The translations under genes and the position numbers were made by a program. A stretch of DNA of 64,000 nt from the NCBI RefSeq assembly GCF_025024155.1, contig NW_026251833.1, forward strand, positions 1 to 64,000, given 5' to 3'. The notes under the pieces are model-generated. The model ran no database searches and had not been told where the DNA came from. It worked only from the letters and a program-made list of their open reading frames with translations. Position 1 is the first letter of the stretch. Each line of letters begins with the position of its first letter. The DNA comes from Gamsiella multidivaricata (taxonomy: Eukaryota; Mortierellomycota; Mortierellomycetes; Mortierellales; Mortierellaceae). Shown piece by piece: positions 57,565 to 64,000 of the stretch.

Positions 57565-58956
57565 TTAGGCTGTCCAAGTGGTAGTTCCTAGCCAAACCTT
57601 CCGTAGGTTCCTAAACCTCAAAAGATGTCTCACGACGCGTTCCTCAATTGGCTCGCTCTCCTTCGAAAACGCGCGTATCTGAGTACCCCAACCGTTGATT
57701 TGAACACGTCCTTGACTCGAATCTGTATCTCCTACAGCGCTTGGGATCAACTTGCGTCTCTCGACCCACATCTGCAGTGTGTGATTGATCTTTTCCGGAG
57801 TATCGAGACTCATGAACCTCATGTGAAGTTCCTCTAATCCCGCGCACCCCCAGGGTAACACCTCCGGACCTCTGATATCCGCAATGTGCAATGGCATGTC
57901 CAGCACCTTCAGGCCATGACATCTATAGGCCATCACATGGACCATCGCACCTTCTTCCGCACGTATATCTTCAAGATCAAAATAGCTATCTCTCTCATAG
58001 CAATCCTCCGACTTCTTGTACATCCTGACGACCTGTAAGGTCTCATAGTGGTGGAAAATGTCGGGGAAGTAGACGTTCTCATAGGATACACAAATTTCTG
58101 TTAGGTCCTTGAAGACCTCCATCAGCAACCCATGAGAGGCCGTCGACAGAGCTCGGAGGGACATGACCTGCGGAGAAAACTTGTCGACGTAGTACTGCAT
58201 CATTTCATAGGTCGTAAACGGTTCCAGGTGCTCAAAGGATCCTGTGTCGTACTTTTTGAGGTTCGGAAAATGTGCCAGGAGCGGGACCTGGGTGACATCA
58301 TCCGGGTCCATGTAAAAGACTTGACGCAGGTCTGCACAAAGAGTCTTGACGGAGGGGGTTTGATGGATGTGTGAAATGACGCCATCGATCATGATCGTGT
58401 CGTGGATCTCCAAGTGCTCCAGGACCGGACAGTCCGCAAGCATGCATGAGAAGGTCTCCCGCACCATGCCTAGGCCGTGGAGCTGCATATGCGTTAACCG
58501 TGAGAATATGGGCACTCCGAGACCAAGTCCGACGATGTGTGAGAATGAGTAAGCAATCATCCGCTCGCCTGCCTGGAAGCTTCCGATGATCCCGACCGAC
58601 TTTAAGCAGGCGTGGTTGTGGGCAAGCACAAAACTGGCGTACCTTGCACAGTCCTCTGAGGAGTCCATGATCAGATCTAGGCTCTCGAGATTAGAGACAC
58701 TAGAGGACTGTAGGAGCGACATTTTAAAGGCTGTTTGAAGGTGTTTGACGACTCGGATGTGGTGGCCGTATTTGTTGAAGACCTTGACGTCTGGAGCATC
58801 TTTGTTGTCAAACATTTGGAAATCGAGGGTGTGCCATACTTGAGGCGCAAAGTCCTTGGACCAGTCCTTGCTCACACGCGCACAGATCGATGCTGTCGAA
58901 GGGGAGATGTATCGACTAATATGAGCTCGTAGTTCTGGCAGCTCTAGAGGGTTCAT
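57565..58956 (-). CDS. F-box/LRR-type protein, 463 aa, single exon
   Basis: Likely substrate receptor of an SCF ubiquitin ligase. The N-terminus NPLELPELRAHISRYISPSTASICARVSKDWSKDF is an F-box (P-E-L/I ... L ... R-V-S-K-x-W). After it comes HTLDFQMFDNKDAP, NKYGHHIRVVKHL and a series of Leu/Ile-spaced segments (NLESLDLIMD, LTHMQLHGLGM, CPVLEHLEIHDTI, GLEELHMRFMSL, FRNLRKVWLG) typical of irregular leucine-rich repeats. This layout is common in Mortierella, where such genes form large families. The intronless structure is also usual for them. The target is unknown. A broken relative lies at 48.5 kb. Confidence 0.85.
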   Translation of the reverse strand: MNPLELPELRAHISRYISPSTASICARVSKDWSKDFAPQVWHTLDFQMFDNKDAPDVKVFNKYGHHIRVVKHLQTAFKMSLLQSSSVSNLESLDLIMDSSEDCARYASFVLAHNHACLKSVGIIGSFQAGERMIAYSFSHIVGLGLGVPIFSRLTHMQLHGLGMVRETFSCMLADCPVLEHLEIHDTIMIDGVISHIHQTPSVKTLCADLRQVFYMDPDDVTQVPLLAHFPNLKKYDTGSFEHLEPFTTYEMMQYYVDKFSPQVMSLRALSTASHGLLMEVFKDLTEICVSYENVYFPDIFHHYETLQVVRMYKKSEDCYERDSYFDLEDIRAEEGAMVHVMAYRCHGLKVLDMPLHIADIRGPEVLPWGCAGLEELHMRFMSLDTPEKINHTLQMWVERRKLIPSAVGDTDSSQGRVQINGWGTQIRAFSKESEPIEERVVRHLLRFRNLRKVWLGTTTWTA

Positions 58957-59863
58957 GGTTGGTGAAATTACGAGGATGAGGATGTGGGATGGTGCAAAGA
59001 TGAGAATGACCAGGAATGATCAGGACGAATCATATTCTAATTCTGTCATCTTTCAGAGCCAGGGTGAGGGTGAGGTTAAATTTTGACCAATCAGGGCCAA
59101 GATTATGGCATAAACGGTGTATACTGGCAAAGATACGCCGTCGGGCTTTTTAGAGGACGGAGCATTCCAGGAAAAAGACAAAGAAGCAGACCATGCGGAG
59201 CAGGAGATTATATAGAAGCGACTCCTTATCCGGAACGGAGGTAGTAACCGTTGAGATCGGAACGAAGCTGATGCTTTGGCTCAACAGCAAGAGGAGGGAG
59301 ACCGGGCCAATGCTTACGTAAGTTTCATATTTCAGGGAACAACAATAGCCCTCTGGGCATCAGCGTAACGGCAATCTTGAGCCAGGAAAGCAAGAGATCA
59401 TATGTAGGCGATTCTGTACCCGGAACAGACGACATCAAACAAGCGGGATCGGGGGCAGGGGCAGCATATTGGATCAGTACCGCTGCTTACGGCATTCTAC
59501 ATTTGCAGAAATAGCTACTGCAGTATGTTCCATAGACCATTCGGTATTATTAAAAGTCGAACCGCGTTGCTTCCATGATTGAGAACGCCTAATTAACTGT
59601 TAACGCCCACAATTGCTTCGCCATCCATCCCGTACGTCATGGCGCACGTTGGTGTTGCCAATTAGCGGTTTAAAACTCAGAACCGAGTACTCTCTTAACC
59701 GGACAAGGTGTGGAATACCGATCTATATAAGGGAGGCACTCCCCCTCCCAAAGAAAAGGATAAAAAAACCCTTCTCTTTCTCTCCTCATAGCCTACAGCA
59801 CTTTATGGTCTTCCGCCACTGATGCTCATTAATCCTTCTTTTCATACTTTTCATTACTAAGAA
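58957..59863. promoter_or_regulatory. Divergent intergenic: F-box and CENP-B/pogo-like gene promoters
   Basis: 907 bp between divergent genes. No conserved coding sequence. A C/T-rich stretch with a TATA-like run (atctatataag, about 59720) lies 140 bp before the ATG at 59864 and may be the promoter of the pogo-like gene. Confidence 0.5.
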
Positions 59864-62274
59864 ATGGAGGATTGGTACCTCGATGAAAGCCACAGGTGTA
59901 CAGAGGAATGGGAAGACTTGGAGATCGAGCAATACATCAACTGGGACCACACCTCGGTCGACGGTCTAACAACCATGCAAGTCGAGCGCCCGAGCAACAA
60001 TGGAGTCTCCGCTGAAACAGCCCGTCATCCGATAGAGGTAGCTGTGCCGGTCTGCTATTTTAATGGAACTGGCTTTGAACAAACACTTCCGTTCGGGTCT
60101 GCTGAAGGTCTCCCTATGGATGCACAGGTGGTGGGCATAGCCGGCGCCGGCGGCTTTTCGAACATCACCGGGCTTTCCCTTACAACTGACGCCTGGTTCG
60201 TGGATGGTGCACCGTCGCCCTACACTCCACCCACCTATGACGCTCAATCACAGCTATCATCACATCTGCAGGCTCAAAGCATTTTTACGCCTGATTTACA
60301 GTGGCAGACGCAAGAACAGCAGCAGCCTGGATCGACAATTCAGGTTTTGCATGGACAGGGAATACAACCACAAAATCATCCACAGGTTTACCAACAGACG
60401 GTCACACCGATTACACAGGAGATTTGTTCACCACCGCAGCAAGCTCAGTTCGAGCTGACCGAGCAAGAGCTGCAAAAGGCCCATTATCAGTTACTACAAG
60501 TTCACCCATCCCTGTTCGCATCTTACGCCACTCCATTGTCACCCCAGCAGGTAAGCTATAGAGGTTCCCGTTTTTGTGCCTGATATATATCCTTATGGGA
60601 GTGTACTAACCACGGTTGAGCTTGTCGTGTATCGATCGTAGAACGAAGTGTTGAAACCGACATCAGATCCCGCCCTTCCAGAACAATATGATGCGGCCCC
60701 CTCCTCGGCGTCATCTCTAGGTTCCGACGCGCAGATACCAACTCCTCCCGAGCATCAGATTGAGAGCGCACAAAGACGAAGGCACCACGCTTTGAAGCTG
60801 CATGAAAAGCTCGATGTTATCCACTACTGGGAGCAAAGTCGTTCCAAGAGTGTTAAGGAAATTACCAACCGCTTCAACATCCCACACTCGACTGTCTATG
60901 ACATTATCAATGACAAAGAGCGGCTTCTTGCTCACGAGAGGATGGCAAAATCAGATCTTTCTGTTTTGAACAAGAAACGCCTAAAACACAGCTTTTCTGA
61001 TGTGCTCAGGGATCTTATGGTGGTGTGGTCCAACGATCTACGGTCTCGGTGCATCCCGATCACCCGCAAAAAATTAGTTGCCCAAGCGTTCGAGACCCAG
61101 CGGATGCTCTCCTGCCTGCTGCGACAACCAGTGAAGGCATACAAGTTCACGTCCGGATGGATCACGAGCTTCAAGAAGCGCCATCCCTTCGATTCCGTAC
61201 TCATCGACCAGATTCCGATAGAGGACATTGCTATGGACCGCGCTCTGCTGCAGTCAACACTTCGCCCATACGACTACAACGACATTTACACGTGCGAGAT
61301 GACCAGTATGCACTTGAACATGATGCCGCCGAAAATCTTCCAGAATGATAAGGACGACATGGCGGAAAACTGGGAATCCTTATGCGCGTCTGTACTTCTC
61401 TGCTGCAATGCAAGTGGCACAGACAAGCGAGGCCCATTTGCACTTGGTAAGAATACAGTGTCTTTTAATGACAATTCTTGGCTGATTTATTTTTATGGTC
61501 TCTCTAATACACCTTTTTATCTCTATCAATATTTTAGTCCGACAGAGTGGAGCCAGCGAATCGGTACAGGAGGCCTGTGCTCATGATCCGACAGGCTCAT
61601 TCTCTGAGTGGTTATTGGACTTTTATCGCTCTTTTAATCGCGACGTCTTGCTCTTAGTGGACAAGCCAACGTGGCGCTTTCTGAGTCAGGACAGCAGCAG
61701 CCCTCACATGAATCTTCGCCATGTCAAGGTGGTTCATCTGCCGGAGCATCTCACCCAATTTCTGCCAGTCAGTGCCGGAGTCGCCATGGAGCTCAAGAAC
61801 AACTATTACACGCGTTTGTTTGAGTCGTGGGCGAACAAAAAAAGTGCGCCAATAGATCAGCAGCAGGATATCGACGAACACCTGCATCTCCTCCAATTGT
61901 CCTGGCATGATGTCTCCAGTTTGAATATCCAGCGGTGTTTTCAAGTGTTGGAGGCGCAAATCAATGATCCCGTATCCATTGCCACTCTGGTCAAGAACCC
62001 GACGCCGTCGAACACATCGTTGTGGCAGGATCGCAATGCAACAGCCCGACTCTCATCTGCGCTGAGGGCTGTGTACCCCAACGCTCCAGATACTGTTGTC
62101 ACGTACTTCCAGAATCTCGATAAGGATACAGGTCCGACCAAGTTGCTGCGTGAAGCGCTTCAGGGGATGCAGCAGGGTAATCGGGGTCTGGCAAACCGTT
62201 TTCGAGAGTCCGGACTTGTTCTTGTGAGGATCGCGAGACTTCATCCGGTACCCATGCAGTCTAACGTGCAGTGA
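59864..62274 (+). CDS. CENP-B/pogo-type protein with altered DDE triad, probable domesticated transposase, 742 aa
   Basis: Exons: 59864-60550, 60642-61446, 61538-62274 (2229 nt, in frame, both introns 91 bp). Residues 1-270 are a non-transposase, Gln/Thr/Pro-rich region. The CENP-B N-terminal HTH (about 277-330) reads HALKLHEKLDVIHYWEQ then VKEITNRFNIPHSTVYDII. The Tc5/CENPB-type HTH is at about 350-410 (WSNDLRSRCIPITRKKLVAQAF, TSGWITSFKKRH). The DDE_1 region is at about 435-600. Against the pogo pattern, DETGL becomes EMTSM (Glu448), LLLDNAPSH becomes LLLVDKPTW (Asp539 kept), and PLDQG becomes PVSAG (Ser576). Two of three catalytic positions differ, so cleavage activity is unlikely while the frame is intact. 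It may act as a DNA-binding protein. No flanking inverted repeats were seen. Confidence 0.85.
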
Positions 62275-62864
62275 AATGGGTCTTTAGCAGGTGCCTATTT
62301 ATTTATTTTCCCTCACCAGACAGACGCCGTGTTCGGGCGGATGTTGGTGCGAGCGAACGCCACAGTCTGAGACGCGGGTCGTCTCAGAAGTGTATATGCA
62401 ACGCGGATTGACGCGCTTTTAGGGACTTTGCTATTCACCAGAACGGGACGCGACCATCGCTCAGCGCGGTATGGACATCAACCACAACACACACGCCGGC
62501 GTGTGCATATATATGATCTAATAAAAATATAAAAATATATAAACTATCTCCAATACGAAAACTATCGCCTTCAAAAATTTTACATCCTCCACAATCGCAG
62601 GCATCCTTCAGAATCAAAGGACTCCGACACCAGTCTCCCAGGCGTAATCACGCGGCGCACCTTGGGCATGTCACGAGGAACGATGTGCGGATGCAATGTC
62701 GAGGCACGATTTTTGACGCATAGACTAAAAGATGATGTAGCCTTCTCTCAGGTCACGCTCGTTTTGCGCTTTTTGCGTTTACTCAGAATAAAGAGTAAGA
62801 AGAAAAAAAGGATCCTCATCCCGAGACACTACGAAAAAGACTCTGCGCGTCCGACCACGGTGAG
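62275..62864. other. Spacer between the pogo-like gene and its broken copy
   Basis: 590 bp; 3' flank of the upstream gene, AT-rich around 62500-62550. The right half may be a highly decayed upstream part of the duplicated gene, but no clear match is visible. Confidence 0.5.
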
Positions 62865-63773
62865 GAAGATATCTATATATATGAGACTACCAGTATGTTT
62901 TTGACCATAATGCCCTCGCAGACCTTTCGAAAGGATGTTTCAGCCAACGCCACTGAATATCTTCACTGGATGAGTCCCGCGGTATTGCTTTGCTTCAATG
63001 CGTCGGGCACAGAACGGAGAGCGCCACTCACGCTTGGTAGGTTGGAAAGGCATCGCAGCACATTGAACACGGAGACCCTCAACGACTGTATTCTTAGTAT
63101 TTTCTTCTTGTCTATTATTTTAGTCCGACAAAGCGCGCCCAGCATCTTTGCAATGAGCAACTATTATGAAATAGTTCTTGATGCAAGCTTTAAGGGTTTG
63201 AAAAGTCAAACGTTCCTCGGCTAGCTGGGTGGATTTCGATAGGTCTTTATCCCGTAAGATCTTGCTCCTCGTCGGCGACGCCGTGTGGCGCCTCTTTGAC
63301 CACAAGATGGTACGATCACGGAGAATTCTCAAGCGCGCGCTGAAATGATCAAAGTACCCAAAGAGAAGATCTGGTTGCTGCCGCTGAGCATGGAGATAGG
63401 AAGGGACTTGAAGATCAAATATGCGCTGGGAATGGTTGAAAACTGAGCCAGGGGGACAGTCAACCCTAGTGCATATCCTAATGATCTCGAAGATTATTTA
63501 GATCTCATACAACGATCCGGGGATAACATTGCAGGCCCCAGTATTGCTTCCGCCTCTAGGCAATTCATCGATTACATCAAAAAGGAGAAGGACCTTGCAG
63601 CGCTGAAAACGACATGCTGCTCGCTTGATCCACCTAGAGACTCTTATGAAATCTTTATTCGAGACCGCATTTCCAAATATTCAGAAACTGTGATCCGATA
63701 CTTTCTCAACCTCGACAAGGATACAGGACCTTCCGACTTGTTACGGGATACGATCCGAGAGATAGGGCGATAA
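62865..63773 (+). pseudogene. Broken tandem copy of the CENP-B/pogo-like gene (C-terminal half)
   Basis: Starts with EDIYIYETTSMFLTIMPSQ, parallel to NDIYTCEMTSMHLNMMPPK in the intact gene. VLLCFNASGTERRAPLTLG follows, then a GT...TTATTTTAG intron at the same site, then VRQSAPS. RSLSRKILLLVGDAVWRLF, VPKEKIWLLPLSMEI and FLNLDKDTGPSDLLRDTIREIGR parallel later blocks of the intact protein in changed frames, with stops between. The N-terminal and HTH regions are not found. It therefore cannot be functional. Confidence 0.75.
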
Positions 63774-64000
63774 GGAGCAGATTCAGGGCTGCAGCTTCTG
63801 TCCTCACGGTTTGGGTTTCTGAGAAAGATAAATACCAGCCAGTATTTGGACGATGGCTATCAACCTTGGAACGAGCAGTTACATATCCAACCTTGGAGCG
63901 CGCCTGGAGTGTACGGATTGCTATCGATCGGCAGAAACGAGCGCTCGCTGTGACTTCTTCAATCTCCCAGTGCGCCAGCAGCAATGATCACACGATCCCA
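63774..64000. other. Unassigned right edge
   Basis: 227 bp at the window end. No conserved sequence can be recognised. Confidence 0.4.

Overview
The window looks like nuclear DNA of an early-diverging filamentous fungus, most likely Mucoromycota and probably Mortierellales. The basis is short GTAAGT...YAG introns (mostly 80-150 bp) in almost every gene, eukaryotic ribosomal proteins, ATG4, GGA, GET1, RBM25, an F-box/LRR protein of the kind abundant in Mortierella, and a CENP-B/pogo-type protein. The organism call is inference. Gene models were built by hand from splice signals and protein conservation. Every complete model keeps one reading frame with a total CDS divisible by three.

Region 1 (1-34.2 kb) is dense housekeeping sequence: ATG4 (minus, C-terminus runs off the left edge), a NOP6-like RRM protein, a divergent ribosomal pair RPS9/RPL21, a large bHLH regulator, a gene-poor 5 kb stretch, a TMEM184/Hfl1-type seven-helix protein, RBM25 divergent from GET1, DAHP synthase and the adaptor GGA.

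Region 2 (34.2-49.4 kb) is an accessory island. It holds a 7.4 kb structure made of two 1.8 kb inverted arms that look near identical (the only length difference is one 11-bp minisatellite unit). The arms flank a core with a decayed PIF/Harbinger transposase (minus) converging on a decayed companion ORF (plus). Next to it, a second, older inverted repeat pair frames an intact FAD monooxygenase gene with two consecutive micro-exons (11 and 22 nt). A broken F-box-like fragment follows.

Region 3 (49.4-64 kb) returns to ordinary genes: an SSH4/EAR1-like SPRY membrane protein with PPxY motifs, RPS12, an unrecognised 316-aa protein, a four-helix membrane protein, and an F-box/LRR protein. It ends with an intact CENP-B/pogo-like gene whose DDE triad is altered (probable domesticated transposase), followed by a broken tandem copy.

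Themes: autophagy and membrane traffic (ATG4, Hfl1-like, GGA, GET1, SSH4-like) and translation/RNA (RPS9, RPL21, RPS12, NOP6, RBM25). These are probably co-located by chance. The best candidates for something undescribed are the long-armed Harbinger structure, the inverted-repeat-framed monooxygenase and the pogo-derived protein. No tRNA, rRNA or CRISPR array was seen.
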